Notes: generated by a model not told the origin, from the sequence alone. A stretch of 8,358 bases of DNA from Microcaldota archaeon (GCA_016207225.1 JACQQB010000115.1:1-8358), one strand, 5' to 3'; shown: positions 1 to 6,488, counted from the first letter of the stretch. A program made the numbers and translations.

Positions 1-84
1 GCATTTTCTCTTCCATTTTCCTTTAAACTTGAATGCTAATTTCTTTTCCACTGAAAGTTTTTTCTTTTTTTGCTTTTCAGCCAT
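1..84 (-). CDS. rps14: Small ribosomal subunit protein uS14, N-terminal fragment (cut by window edge)
   Basis: The reverse strand reads ATG at 84-82, then 28 codons without a stop to the window edge. The peptide is Lys-rich and ends in KGKWKRKC. This matches the segment leading into the first zinc-binding Cys of archaeal uS14, a short zinc-ribbon protein of the 30S head; the second CxxC half lies outside the window. The gene follows uL5 by 10 bp, exactly where uS14 sits in the conserved uL5-uS14 order. A weak SD-like GTGG precedes the ATG. In the archaeal uS14 proteins I recall, the first Cys is near residue 20; here it is residue 28, so the basic N-terminus looks a little extended. Identity rests on context plus this short motif. 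Confidence 0.85.
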   Translation of the reverse strand, partial: MAEKQKKKKLSVEKKLAFKFKGKWKRKC

Positions 85-94
85 AATACCACGT

Positions 95-607
95 TTATGA
101 TAATTCTATTTTGAAGTTGTTTTTAACGAATTGGATAGCCTCATCCCTTGAGAGTAGGTGCTTTTTTCCTACTTTTGCCTTTGCCCTGCGCCTTTTCTTA
201 ATCCTAAACCCTTTTCGTTTCAGGGTGACGCAAACATCAAAGCCTATTATGCCTATTTTAGGATCATACTTGGCGCCTGGAAAATCTATATATTCTGGAA
301 CGCCGAATGAAAAGTTGCCCAGTTTATCGAAATATCTTTCAGAGATTTTTGAATCTACTGCATCCAGAGCTTTTTTCAAAAATTCCCGAGCATCTTGTTT
401 CCTTAGAGTAACTTTAGCACCTATCGGATCTCCTTTCTTGATCTTGAATACTGGATTCCTTATTTTTGCTTTTGTTGTTACCACTTTCCTGTTAGTTAGC
501 CTTTCCAGCAGTATCCTTGCATTCTCTAGCTTTTGGCCTGCTTCTCCAACACCAATGTTTACAGTTATTTTTTCTATTGAAATTTCTTTCATCTTGTTAT
601 CATTCAT
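95..607 (-). CDS. rpl5: Large ribosomal subunit protein uL5
   Basis: The product has 170 residues, the usual length for archaeal uL5. This protein binds 5S rRNA in the central protuberance of the 50S subunit and contacts P-site tRNA. Visible signatures are IEKITVNIGVGEAG near residues 11-24, the segment KGDPIGAKVTLR around 58-69 and the GNFSFGVPEYIDFPG block near 96-110, all typical of the family. The C-terminus carries a basic KRKGFRIKKRRRAK stretch. The ATG at 607 overlaps the eS4 stop in an ATGA arrangement, implying translational coupling. A second in-frame ATG at 592 (MKEISIEK) is possible, but archaeal homologues often carry a few residues before this point, so the upstream start is preferred. 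Confidence 0.97.
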   Translation of the reverse strand: MNDNKMKEISIEKITVNIGVGEAGQKLENARILLERLTNRKVVTTKAKIRNPVFKIKKGDPIGAKVTLRKQDAREFLKKALDAVDSKISERYFDKLGNFSFGVPEYIDFPGAKYDPKIGIIGFDVCVTLKRKGFRIKKRRRAKAKVGKKHLLSRDEAIQFVKNNFKIELS

Positions 608-1299
608 AATGCATCGCCAATTGGGAATAGATATTTTTTGACCGTGATTATCTCTGCACCCTCTTTCTTCAGTTTTGCTTCGGCATTCCTAGTAGCAGTT
701 CCCAGTATGATTTCATTCAGGACTGCTATTTCGCCAACATGCTTACCATCGATGATTAGACATTTTGTTCCTGGTTCTAGTTTGATGTTTTTGTTTATTT
801 CATTCTTACCCAGTGTAAGTTTTACTGAGTCCCCAACCGTGTGGGCTTTGTTGGCCGGTAGATTTCTTCCATCGTGCAAGCCTATTTCTAGTTTACCTTT
901 TTTGCCTCTTCTTTTGTTTTCAATTCTGCAAATCTTGAACTTGGCCTCTTCCGCAGTAATTTCATTTGCAACTAATCTGCCGTGCGAATCGATTAGGATT
1001 CTGTAGGATTTCTTTATTTTAGGAATGTGAATTACATCCATTAAACCTATTGGGAAGTTCTCCTCTGTTATTATTCGGTTATCTATTAGGACTTCCCTGT
1101 TTTTCAGGATTCGTTTTGCTTCTTTCTTGCTTGCAGCAACATTTAGGATATCCCTCAGTAATGAGAGTAGGGTAATTGCCTTGGAAACTTTATGTGTCCC
1201 AGGTATAGGCTTTGCTAGCCATTTATGCAGTTTTTTCTTTATTACTGTACCTTTTGTTGAAATTCTTGTTAAGTGCTTTACGCCACCTTTCTTAGCCAT
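604..1299 (-). CDS. rps4e: Small ribosomal subunit protein eS4
   Basis: The product has 231 residues and belongs to eS4, a 30S protein found only in archaea and eukaryotes. It begins KKGGVKHLTR. It then shows the WLAKPIPGTHKVSKAITLL segment, an S4-type RNA-binding region at about 40-95 (LLRDILNVA, AKRILKNREVLIDNR, FPIGLMDVI), a central domain containing LHDGRN, and a KOW-like C-terminal part with LEPGTKCLIIDGKHVGEI. The start is ATG 1299, behind an excellent SD (AAGGTGTGAT at 1312-1303) that contains the uL24 TGA stop; the gap is 4 bp. It ends in an ATGA overlap with uL5. Position between uL24 and uL5 is the standard euryarchaeal arrangement. Confidence 0.97.
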   Translation of the reverse strand: MAKKGGVKHLTRISTKGTVIKKKLHKWLAKPIPGTHKVSKAITLLSLLRDILNVAASKKEAKRILKNREVLIDNRIITEENFPIGLMDVIHIPKIKKSYRILIDSHGRLVANEITAEEAKFKICRIENKRRGKKGKLEIGLHDGRNLPANKAHTVGDSVKLTLGKNEINKNIKLEPGTKCLIIDGKHVGEIAVLNEIILGTATRNAEAKLKKEGAEIITVKKYLFPIGDAL

Positions 1300-1303
1300 A
1301 ATA

Positions 1304-1678
1304 TCACACCTTGCCGCTCCTGTCTAAAATCTCTTTCCTGTTCTTCTCAAAATCTCCATCCAAAAGCAGTAGATTCGATGGATCCACTGGAAGTAGAACT
1401 TCGGTTCCTTTTGCTTTTCTTGTTGTTGTACCTTCGACAAGTATTTTCAAACTCCTTAAATCAACTTCAGCAACTTTGCCGATGAAGCCCTTTTTGGAGC
1501 CACACATTATCTTTACCTTGTCACCTTTCCTGATGCCGATGCTTCTTCTCTTAGTCTTCAGCTTTTGCTTCAGTTCTTTGCTGATGTGAACATTCACGAG
1601 CCTTTGCCTTTTGTGCATTGGCGCCGTAAATCTTGCTTTCCTTTGCTTTCTTCTTTGTTTTGAACTTGTTAACATCAT
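1304..1678 (-). CDS. rpl24: Large ribosomal subunit protein uL24
   Basis: The 124-residue protein is archaeal/eukaryotic-type uL24, an early assembly protein near the exit of the 50S tunnel. The basic N-terminus SSKQRRKQRKARFTAPMHKR is the recognised archaeal/eukaryotic extension. A KOW motif follows (IRKGDKVKIMCGSKKGFIGKV, residues about 49-69). The conserved segment VEGTTTRKAKGTEVLLPVDPSNL comes next. The annotated ATG (1678) overlaps the uL14 TGA in an ATGA configuration; a second ATG directly follows at 1675, so the N-terminus is uncertain by one Met. The stop is part of the SD of eS4. Nothing is missing from the fold. Confidence 0.96.
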   Translation of the reverse strand: MMLTSSKQRRKQRKARFTAPMHKRQRLVNVHISKELKQKLKTKRRSIGIRKGDKVKIMCGSKKGFIGKVAEVDLRSLKILVEGTTTRKAKGTEVLLPVDPSNLLLLDGDFEKNRKEILDRSGKV

Positions 1679-2073
1679 ATCACGCTCGCAGCAATTGCAG
1701 CTACTTTTGGAAATCTTTCAGCAACTTCCCTTGCTATTGCGCCCTTTATTTCAGTGCCTTTTGGTAATCCTTGCTCATCTATCAACACACAACTGTTGTC
1801 TTCGAAGCCGATCCTTAAGCCATTGGGTCTTCTGAATTCTTTTACTTGCCGAGTTATGACACACCTTTCAATTTTCTTCTTCATTTGCGGTGCACCTTTT
1901 TTAACAGCCGCTATTATGATGTCACCTATTCCTGCTCCGGGCAAACGACGGTGCCTGGCTTTCCAGCCTAGAATACCGATTATTTGCACAATCTTTGCAC
2001 CGCTATTATCATCGCATACTAAACGCGAACCTATTTTTAATCCCTTAGGAATGGAAGTCCCTAAACCTTTCAT
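1675..2073 (-). CDS. rpl14: Large ribosomal subunit protein uL14
   Basis: The product has 132 residues, the normal archaeal length. uL14 is a five-stranded beta-barrel on the 50S subunit interface that contacts 16S rRNA and the factor-binding face. Diagnostic segments are LVCDDNSGAKIVQIIGI (about 18-34), the RRLPGAGIGDIIIAAVKKG stretch, VITRQVKEFRRPNGLRIGFEDNSCVLID, and the terminal GAIAREVAERFPKVAAIAASVI. The start ATG lies 4 bp after the uS17 stop. AAGGAG within the last uS17 codons is the likely SD. The 3' end overlaps uL24 by 4 bp. Confidence 0.97.
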   Translation of the reverse strand: MKGLGTSIPKGLKIGSRLVCDDNSGAKIVQIIGILGWKARHRRLPGAGIGDIIIAAVKKGAPQMKKKIERCVITRQVKEFRRPNGLRIGFEDNSCVLIDEQGLPKGTEIKGAIAREVAERFPKVAAIAASVI

Positions 2074-2077
2074 AAAA

Positions 2078-2380
2078 TCAAACTCCTTCAGCTCTCTTCA
2101 GTACTTCTACTATTACCCAGGCTTTTGTTTTGCTTATTCTCCTGCATTCAGCCATTCTTACTGAGTCATGGAGTTTAGCTTTGATGCATTCTGGGTTATG
2201 AGCAGCAATCTTGGAATTTCTTCTCTCCAACCTTTCATATTTTGAGATGTATTTGGCAAAGTGCCTCTCAACTACCACTGTCTTTTTTCCTTTATCGCTG
2301 ACAACTGTGCCTTCCAATACTGCACCTCTTGTTTTTACATTGCCATGTGTGAAACAATTTATATCGTTACATTCTACCAT
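2078..2380 (-). CDS. rps17: Small ribosomal subunit protein uS17
   Basis: This is a 100-residue archaeal-type uS17, an OB-fold primary 16S rRNA-binding protein of the 30S body. The N-terminal [16 protein letters not shown] corresponds to the Cys/His-containing extension seen in archaeal and eukaryotic homologues. It is followed by [38 protein letters not shown], and [16 protein letters not shown], the classic SKTK signature. ATG 2380 lies 7 bp downstream of the Rnp1 stop. The SD is weak here (GTGG), so coupling to the preceding gene probably matters. It is slightly shorter at the C-terminus than many archaeal versions but complete in the core. Confidence 0.96.
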   Translation of the reverse strand: MVECNDINCFTHGNVKTRGAVLEGTVVSDKGKKTVVVERHFAKYISKYERLERRNSKIAAHNPECIKAKLHDSVRMAECRRISKTKAWVIVEVLKRAEGV

Positions 2381-2387
2381 AAAACCA

Positions 2388-2669
2388 CTAGTTTACCTTG
2401 TTTATCAGTTTTTTAATCCTCTCTTCTGGAGCATGGGTTAATACTTTACCCCAAATATCGGCATGTTCTCGGTTGTGTAGCATAAACCTAAATACACTAG
2501 ATTTTTTAGGAATAATCTTGGTTTTGTTATCTGTCTCTATAACAAATGTATTTTTAGTCTCATCAACAATCGTACCTTGAATGCCGATATAATTTTTGCA
2601 GGAACTATTAATAATTGTAACTCTCAGTCCAATTAATTCATGGATAAGTATGTTGTTCTTTGTGATCAT
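2388..2669 (-). CDS. rnp1: RNase P protein component 1 (Rpp29/POP4 family)
   Basis: Read from ATG 2669, the product has 93 residues and matches archaeal Rnp1, the Sm-like/OB-barrel protein subunit of RNase P, which matures the 5' end of tRNAs. Family segments are [17 protein letters not shown] (residues 7-23), [20 protein letters not shown] (27-46), [12 protein letters not shown] (51-62) and the terminal [10 protein letters not shown]. The frame stays open upstream to 2789, but that extension (Arg/Ser/Asn-rich, MWRNSKRW...) merely overlaps aIF1 and does not resemble the family. Starting at 2669 leaves a 5-bp gap after the aIF1 stop. Its presence between aIF1 and uS17 is a known archaeal arrangement. 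Confidence 0.93.
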   Translation of the reverse strand: MITKNNILIHELIGLRVTIINSSCKNYIGIQGTIVDETKNTFVIETDNKTKIIPKKSSVFRFMLHNREHADIWGKVLTHAPEERIKKLINKVN

Positions 2670-2674
2670 GAAAC

Positions 2675-2980
2675 TCAGCGTACATAGATGTTCTCTTCGT
2701 TGTATCCTAAGCTCGCTAGAATTTCTTTGACTCTTTCTTTGTGATCGCCTTGGAGAACGATTATTCCATCTTTTGCTGTTCCTCCACAAGCTAATTTTCT
2801 TTTAAGTTCTTTTGCTGTTTGACCTATTTCATCCTTGCCTAAGCCATCAACTATTGTTACGAGCTTTCCAAATTTTTTCTTTGTGGAATAGACTTTTATT
2901 TTCTGCGCTTCTTCTTTCTCTAAAACATCACATGCACATATTTCTTTTAGTAATCCACATTTTGGGCATATTTCCTGCAT
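2675..2980 (-). CDS. Translation initiation factor aIF1 (SUI1/eIF1 family)
   Basis: The 101-residue protein binds the 30S P-site region and enforces accurate start-codon selection. An N-terminal zinc-knuckle-like CPKCGLLKEICAC (Cys at 5, 8, 15, 17) precedes the SUI1 fold. The fold shows KIKVYSTKKKFGKLVTIVDGL, the ELKRKLACGGTAKDGIIVLQGDH block (about 58-80) characteristic of SUI1, and LASLGYNEENIYVR. The start ATG 2980 follows a perfect SD, AGGTGAT at 2995-2989, that incorporates the uL29 TGA stop, with 8 bases of spacing. The gene stands between uL29 and rnp1, as in many euryarchaea. The Cys cluster is seen directly; zinc binding is inferred. Confidence 0.95.
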   Translation of the reverse strand: MQEICPKCGLLKEICACDVLEKEEAQKIKVYSTKKKFGKLVTIVDGLGKDEIGQTAKELKRKLACGGTAKDGIIVLQGDHKERVKEILASLGYNEENIYVR

Positions 2981-2989
2981 TTTTACATA

Positions 2990-3184
2990 TCACCTCAAAT
3001 TTATTACAGTTAATATTCTGGCAATCGTCCTTTTTAACTCTTTTATCCTTCCCGGGTTAATGGCTTTTCCTCCACGGGCTATTGAAGCTTTTTCTACATA
3101 GAGTTCTCCTTTGAGCTCTTCGATTTTCTTGTTTAGAGTTTCTTCATCCATTGCGTTTATTTCCTTCATTCTTAGAATTGCCAT
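2990..3184 (-). CDS. rpl29: Large ribosomal subunit protein uL29
   Basis: From ATG 3184 the product has 64 residues: MAILRMKEINAMDEETLNKK, then a Leu/Glu/Lys-rich helical segment, ASIARGGKAINPGRIKELKRTIARILT. This is the two-helix hairpin of uL29, which sits at the polypeptide tunnel exit and helps form the docking site for SRP and other factors. Upstream in-frame starts exist (GTG 3193 and ATG 3190, both at the uS3 stop), but MAILRMKEI is the usual archaeal N-terminus. The GAGTGAT SD, which includes the uS3 stop, is correctly spaced for 3184. Confidence 0.94.
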   Translation of the reverse strand: MAILRMKEINAMDEETLNKKIEELKGELYVEKASIARGGKAINPGRIKELKRTIARILTVINLR

Positions 3185-3189
3185 AAACA

Positions 3190-3837
3190 TCACTCTTGTC
3201 TTTCGACTTTTTCTGCTGCTTGGATGACTCTTGGTAGTTCTACAGGCTTCATGATTTTTTTATCCGGGAATTCAGTCCCAGGCCAAACGATTCTCACTAG
3301 TACACCGATTGAACCGGATTTGGGGCTTGCAACCTGAAGGTGTTCTTTAACCAATCTTGTTGGCTCACCGGCTTTGGGCATGTAGCCTGCACTTACCCTT
3401 AGGCTCTTTGAACGGCCACCCTTGGCAACTAGCTTACCACTTGCCACGATCTCAGCGCCTAGTGCACCTGCATCCATGATTTCTTTCAATAATGAATGCA
3501 AGATTCTTCTGATATTTTTGCCCATTTCTATAAGCTTACAGACTTTCTTTGCCATTAGCCTTGGCTCAAGTGAGGGGGACTTTACTTCTGCTATGCTTAT
3601 CTGTGGATTTTCTATTCCAAATTCCTCTTGTAAGATTTTAGTAACATCATTGATGCCTTTTCCCTTTTTACCTATTACTTTGCCTGGTTTGGTTACCTCT
3701 ACTGTTATCCTGGTGACCATGGGTGTTCTCTGGATGTCGAGTTTAGAGAAACCTGCCTTATCCAGTTCAGTCTCCAAAAATGTTGCTATTTTATATCTCT
3801 CAATCGCATCTTCTATGAACTTTCTTTCTACTGCCAA
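3190..3837 (-). CDS. rps3: Small ribosomal subunit protein uS3 (TTG start)
   Basis: The 215-residue product is uS3, which lines the mRNA entry channel of the 30S head. It begins (M)AVERKFIEDAIERYKIATFL as in archaeal homologues. It contains a type-2 KH domain with the GxxG-type loop VIGKKGKG at 54-61, and continues with the C-terminal domain (EIVASGKLVAKGGRSKSLRVSAG, VLVRIVWPGTEFPDKK). The start codon is TTG (3837-3835): no ATG or GTG is available at the conserved N-terminus, and GGGTGA at 3847-3842 forms a strong SD that includes the uL22 stop. The 4-bp gap suggests reinitiation by terminating ribosomes. The downstream stop lies just ahead of the uL29 start. Confidence 0.96.
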   Translation of the reverse strand: MAVERKFIEDAIERYKIATFLETELDKAGFSKLDIQRTPMVTRITVEVTKPGKVIGKKGKGINDVTKILQEEFGIENPQISIAEVKSPSLEPRLMAKKVCKLIEMGKNIRRILHSLLKEIMDAGALGAEIVASGKLVAKGGRSKSLRVSAGYMPKAGEPTRLVKEHLQVASPKSGSIGVLVRIVWPGTEFPDKKIMKPVELPRVIQAAEKVERQE

Positions 3838-3841
3838 ATCT

Positions 3842-3847
3842 TCACCC
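3842..3847 (-). promoter_or_regulatory. Shine-Dalgarno for uS3 overlapping the uL22 stop
   Basis: The minus strand reads GGGTGA, complementary to the archaeal 16S rRNA 3' tail. The last three bases are the TGA stop of uL22. It lies 4 bases before TTG 3837 and supports that rare start codon. Confidence 0.75.
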
Positions 3848-4291
3848 TTTTTCCTCTAAAACTATTTCAATACGAGTTGTCGTGTAATCTGACCTAAATC
3901 TCCTTCCCTTAGAGGCCAACCTTGGAAACTTTGTCTGCTTGTTTGCTGCTGCGTGAACCACGAGCTTATCTTCGTTTAAGTTCTTGAATTTAGCATTTGC
4001 TAATGCATTGTTCAAAGCTTGGAGGACGAATTTCGCGGATTTTTTAGGATATCTTCCCTTTCTTCCGCCCAATTCCTTCCTGTGGCCTAGTCTCTTATTA
4101 TAAGTATAGAACCTTACAGGCATTTTGCCGGTTGAGAAGTCTTCCAACATTTTTAGGGCTTGCTTTACTTTCTTCTTCCTGATGTTCCTGCAGACCTGTG
4201 TTAAGTCTTTAAAGGATGCATCTAGGTCGAATGACTGGGACTTCGCTATTTTTTCAGTTTTTGTTTGATAAGAGTAGTCGTATAGACCCAT
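3842..4291 (-). CDS. rpl22: Large ribosomal subunit protein uL22
   Basis: From ATG 4291 the product has 149 residues. uL22 contacts all 23S rRNA domains and sends a beta-hairpin into the exit tunnel. Visible signatures are the YSYQTKTEKIAKSQSFDLDAS N-terminus, the helical VCRNIRKKKVKQALKML region, the GGRKGRYPKKSAKFVLQALNNA block, and the hairpin and final strand ASKGRRFRSDYTTTRIEIVL. An upstream in-frame GTG at 4300 would add three residues (MIL). ATG 4291 is preferred because archaeal homologues start M-G and the AAGTGAT SD, which overlaps the uS19 stop, is 5 bases upstream. The longer archaeal form (about 150 aa) rather than the bacterial one (about 110 aa) is evident. Confidence 0.96.
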   Translation of the reverse strand: MGLYDYSYQTKTEKIAKSQSFDLDASFKDLTQVCRNIRKKKVKQALKMLEDFSTGKMPVRFYTYNKRLGHRKELGGRKGRYPKKSAKFVLQALNNALANAKFKNLNEDKLVVHAAANKQTKFPRLASKGRRFRSDYTTTRIEIVLEEKG

Positions 4292-4300
4292 AAGAATCAC

Positions 4301-4687
4301 TTACTTGAGCGGGATAAACTTACTGCCTCTGGTTGCTCCGACTCCTGGACCTGAATGCAGTACTCTTCCAGTAGTATGGGACATTTCCCCCAACCTTCTG
4401 CCAACCATGTCTTCCTTGATTTCAATTGTCTTGAATTCTTTTCCGTTGTGAATACCAAACTTAAGGCCTACCCAATCAGGCAGAATAACGGCATCCCTAA
4501 CATGTGTTTTTATTATCTTTCCGTTGGCTTTGCCTTTTTTGATTTTTTCAAGAAGTTTCCTGAATCTGACAGTAGCCCTTTTTAGGGATCTTCTTGCCCT
4601 TGATTTTATCAGACCGGTAAATTCGTCGACTGTTAAGCTCTTAAGCTCTTCCAATGATTTTCCTCTAAAAGTAAACTTCTTAGCCAT
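4301..4687 (-). CDS. rps19: Small ribosomal subunit protein uS19
   Basis: The 128-residue protein is the archaeal form of uS19, which binds 16S rRNA in the 30S head with uS13 and touches the A-site finger. It begins AKKFTFRGKSLEELKSLTVD, a typical archaeal N-terminal extension. It carries IIKTHVRDAVILPDWVGLKFGIHNGKEF (about 59-86) and the GEMSHTTGRVLHSGPGVGATRGSKFIPLK end that defines the archaeal/eukaryotic group. The ATG overlaps the uL2 stop by 8 bases (ATGGCTAA), and AGGTGA at 4699-4694 provides the SD inside uL2. This overlap implies tight coupling to uL2 translation. Confidence 0.97.
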   Translation of the reverse strand: MAKKFTFRGKSLEELKSLTVDEFTGLIKSRARRSLKRATVRFRKLLEKIKKGKANGKIIKTHVRDAVILPDWVGLKFGIHNGKEFKTIEIKEDMVGRRLGEMSHTTGRVLHSGPGVGATRGSKFIPLK

Positions 4688-5432
4688 TGTTTGTCACCTG
4701 TGATAACTTGCCTTTCCTTCTCCCAGTGCTCCTGGCAGCCAAGTGGCCGACTTTTCTTCCCGGAGGCGTGTTCCTTCCTACACATGATGAGCGACCTCTG
4801 TGGTGCTCTTTTCCACCGAAAGGATGGCTTACAGCATTCATTGCTACTCCACGAACGTTTGGCCAGGTTTTGTTCTTAGCCTTCATTGCATGGAACCTAG
4901 TACCCGCCTTCAAGAAAGGATTTTCAAGCTTACCTCCACCTGAAATTACACCTATTTGAGCTCTGCAAGTGGCATCGAAAGACTTTATGTGTTTGGAAGG
5001 CAATTTAACAAGTACATGGTTAGTTTCTCTTGAAACTATAAAACCACAAGTGCCTGCTGAATGAATAAGCTTCCCACGGTCACCAGTAACTGTTTCTAAG
5101 TTATATATTGGCGTACCTTCTGGGATTTTGGTAAGCGGTAGAACGTTGCCGATACCTATTCGAGCTTCTGTCCCGAGTTCGACTACATCACCAATCCCTA
5201 TTCCTTCCGGAGCAATGAATAAGCAGGATTCTCCATTTTCAAATTTTACGTTCATTAATATTGCATCTCTTGCTGGGTCATCCACGAATTCTATTACTTG
5301 ACCCCTTAGCTTACTGTTTTTTTCTATCTCGTCATATTTTCTTAGAGCTAGATCAGTCTTGAACCTATGGGAAGGTCTTTTATAAGCTCGTGAACCTTTA
5401 CCACGCCTTTGCTGAATCAATAGTTTACCCAC
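4680..5432 (-). CDS. rpl2: Large ribosomal subunit protein uL2 (GTG start)
   Basis: Read from GTG 5432, the product has 250 residues. uL2 is a core 23S rRNA-binding protein whose C-terminal loop approaches the peptidyl-transferase centre and the inter-subunit bridge. It begins (M)GKLLIQQRRGKGS as archaeal uL2 does. The OB-fold (residues about 45-105) and SH3-like domain (about 110-190, including GAxxHSAGT- and AQIGVISGGG-like segments) follow. The C-terminal loop has VAMNAVSHPFGG and RNTPPGRKVGHLAARSTGRRKGK. The invariant-looking His of HPFGG is kept (about residue 203), but the next bases encode KEHHRGRSSC, unlike the usual archaeal GG-RH-H-type loop. An upstream in-frame GTG (5441) is less likely, since AAGGTGA at 5444-5438 is ideally spaced for 5432. 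Confidence 0.96.
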   Translation of the reverse strand: MGKLLIQQRRGKGSRAYKRPSHRFKTDLALRKYDEIEKNSKLRGQVIEFVDDPARDAILMNVKFENGESCLFIAPEGIGIGDVVELGTEARIGIGNVLPLTKIPEGTPIYNLETVTGDRGKLIHSAGTCGFIVSRETNHVLVKLPSKHIKSFDATCRAQIGVISGGGKLENPFLKAGTRFHAMKAKNKTWPNVRGVAMNAVSHPFGGKEHHRGRSSCVGRNTPPGRKVGHLAARSTGRRKGKLSQVTNNG

Positions 5433-5442
5433 ATAACTCACC

Positions 5443-5691
5443 TTAGATAATCTTTAACTTAACAGCCAAGTCGCTTGCTAAAAAGCCCTTGGCTAATTTG
5501 ATATAAGCTCTTTTTTCACCCTTAATCGTAATGTTCGTATTTACATCCGCAACTTTAACTCCATATTTTTTTTCCAGTTCTTCCTTAATCTGCTTTTTTG
5601 TTGCTCTTTTGTTTACTACAAAGGTTAGCTTATTCTCTTTTTCTACCATGTTGATTGCCTTTTCAGTTGCTATTGGAAATTCTAATACCAT
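5443..5691 (-). CDS. rpl23: Large ribosomal subunit protein uL23
   Basis: From ATG 5691 the product has 82 residues. It is uL23, which binds domain III of 23S rRNA beside the tunnel exit and is a docking point for SRP. Signatures are FPIATEKAINMVEKENKLTF at the N-terminus, VVNKRATKKQIKEELEKKYGVKV in the middle and the NTNITIKGEKRAYIKLAKG loop and strand. An in-frame ATG at 5706 adds MELIF and would overlap uL4 by 10 bases, but no SD is visible in front of it. The shorter start has a weak TTGAT at SD distance and agrees better with family length. The stop TAA is shared with the SD of uL2. Confidence 0.93.
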   Translation of the reverse strand: MVLEFPIATEKAINMVEKENKLTFVVNKRATKKQIKEELEKKYGVKVADVNTNITIKGEKRAYIKLAKGFLASDLAVKLKII

Positions 5692-5696
5692 AAAAA

Positions 5697-6488
5697 TCAA
5701 TTCCATATATTTAGTTTCGAAATTGCATTCTCTGTGAATATTACAAGCCTGCCCGGCTTTGCACCTGGAGCGAGTAGATTTATTTTAACATTATTTGCAA
5801 CTACTGCATCAACGCCAGCGATATTGCGTGCACTTCTTATTATGCCTTTGTCTTCTCCAACTACAATCAATGCGGATTTCTTTTCCTTGTAATCCGATTG
5901 TCTTTTTCTTGTTCCGCTTCTTTGCTTTGTTTTTTTGCCTCTTTCCAATTCATTTGTTAGGCCCAGAGAGTTAAGAACATTTACAACATCTTTGGTTTTC
6001 TTTATTTCTTCAAATTTGTTCTCTATTACTATTGGTAATGCTAAACCACTGAATAAATGACCACGAGCTTTAACATAATCTTGTTTTGCTGTTGCGGCAA
6101 TTGCGCTCCTCATACTCTTGTTATACTCTTTATTGTTTATTTTTTCTACAAGTACTTTATCTGGTTGTGGTGGGTGTGCTCTTCTTCCTTTAACTGAAAA
6201 GGGAACTATTCTTACTTTTCCAAATTTACCTTTTGGTAATTTTTCCCTTGGTAATCTCGAAATACCTCGATTTTTAATTGAGCCATAAGCCTCTTTCCTA
6301 CCTCTGTATTCTGCTGAGGTTTGAAAACCAGCCAGCTTGAAAACACCTTTTGGCTGGTAAGTTAGACTTTGCTCAGCTAGGAATCCCCTGATTATCAATT
6401 CATTCCTTATATCCTCATCGAATATTTCGGGAAGTTCTATTTCCTTTATTTTTTCACCTTTTAGTGAAAATAATGGGGTTTTCATCAT
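5697..6488 (-). CDS. rpl4: Large ribosomal subunit protein uL4
   Basis: The 263-residue product is uL4, a 50S protein whose long loop reaches the constriction of the exit tunnel. The N-terminal PLFSLKGEKIKEIELPEIF and the DEDIRNELIIRGFLAEQS segment open the globular domain. The tunnel loop spans roughly residues 55-110 with TSAEYRGRK, NRGISRLPREKLPKG, and GRRAHPPQPDK. Next come MRSAIAATAKQDYVKARGH and the C-terminal ALIVVGEDKGIIRSARNIAGVD and LLAPGAKPGRLVIFTENAI. The ATG overlaps the last base of the uL3 TAA (TAATG), behind AAGGTG; a second ATG follows at 6485. The tunnel loop looks longer and differently composed than in Thermococcus-type uL4 as I recall it. Confidence 0.95.
   Translation of the reverse strand: MMKTPLFSLKGEKIKEIELPEIFDEDIRNELIIRGFLAEQSLTYQPKGVFKLAGFQTSAEYRGRKEAYGSIKNRGISRLPREKLPKGKFGKVRIVPFSVKGRRAHPPQPDKVLVEKINNKEYNKSMRSAIAATAKQDYVKARGHLFSGLALPIVIENKFEEIKKTKDVVNVLNSLGLTNELERGKKTKQRSGTRKRQSDYKEKKSALIVVGEDKGIIRSARNIAGVDAVVANNVKINLLAPGAKPGRLVIFTENAISKLNIWN

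Noticed and set aside
111..2164. Plus-strand open frames opposite the ribosomal genes (111-641, 638-1006, 1754-2164 and others).
   Set aside because: They are antisense shadows of confirmed genes, with hydrophobic low-complexity translations (Phe/Leu/Ser from reversed Lys/Glu codons), no SD and no family resemblance.
2670..2789. Upstream extension of the Rnp1 frame giving a 133-residue protein.
   Set aside because: The extra 40 residues are Arg/Ser-rich, overlap aIF1 by over 100 bases and do not resemble the family; the start at 2669 fits length and context.
3422..3859. Plus-strand 145-residue frame that looks like a membrane protein.
   Set aside because: It is fully antisense to uS3; the apparent hydrophobicity comes from the complement of Lys/Glu/Ile-rich codons.
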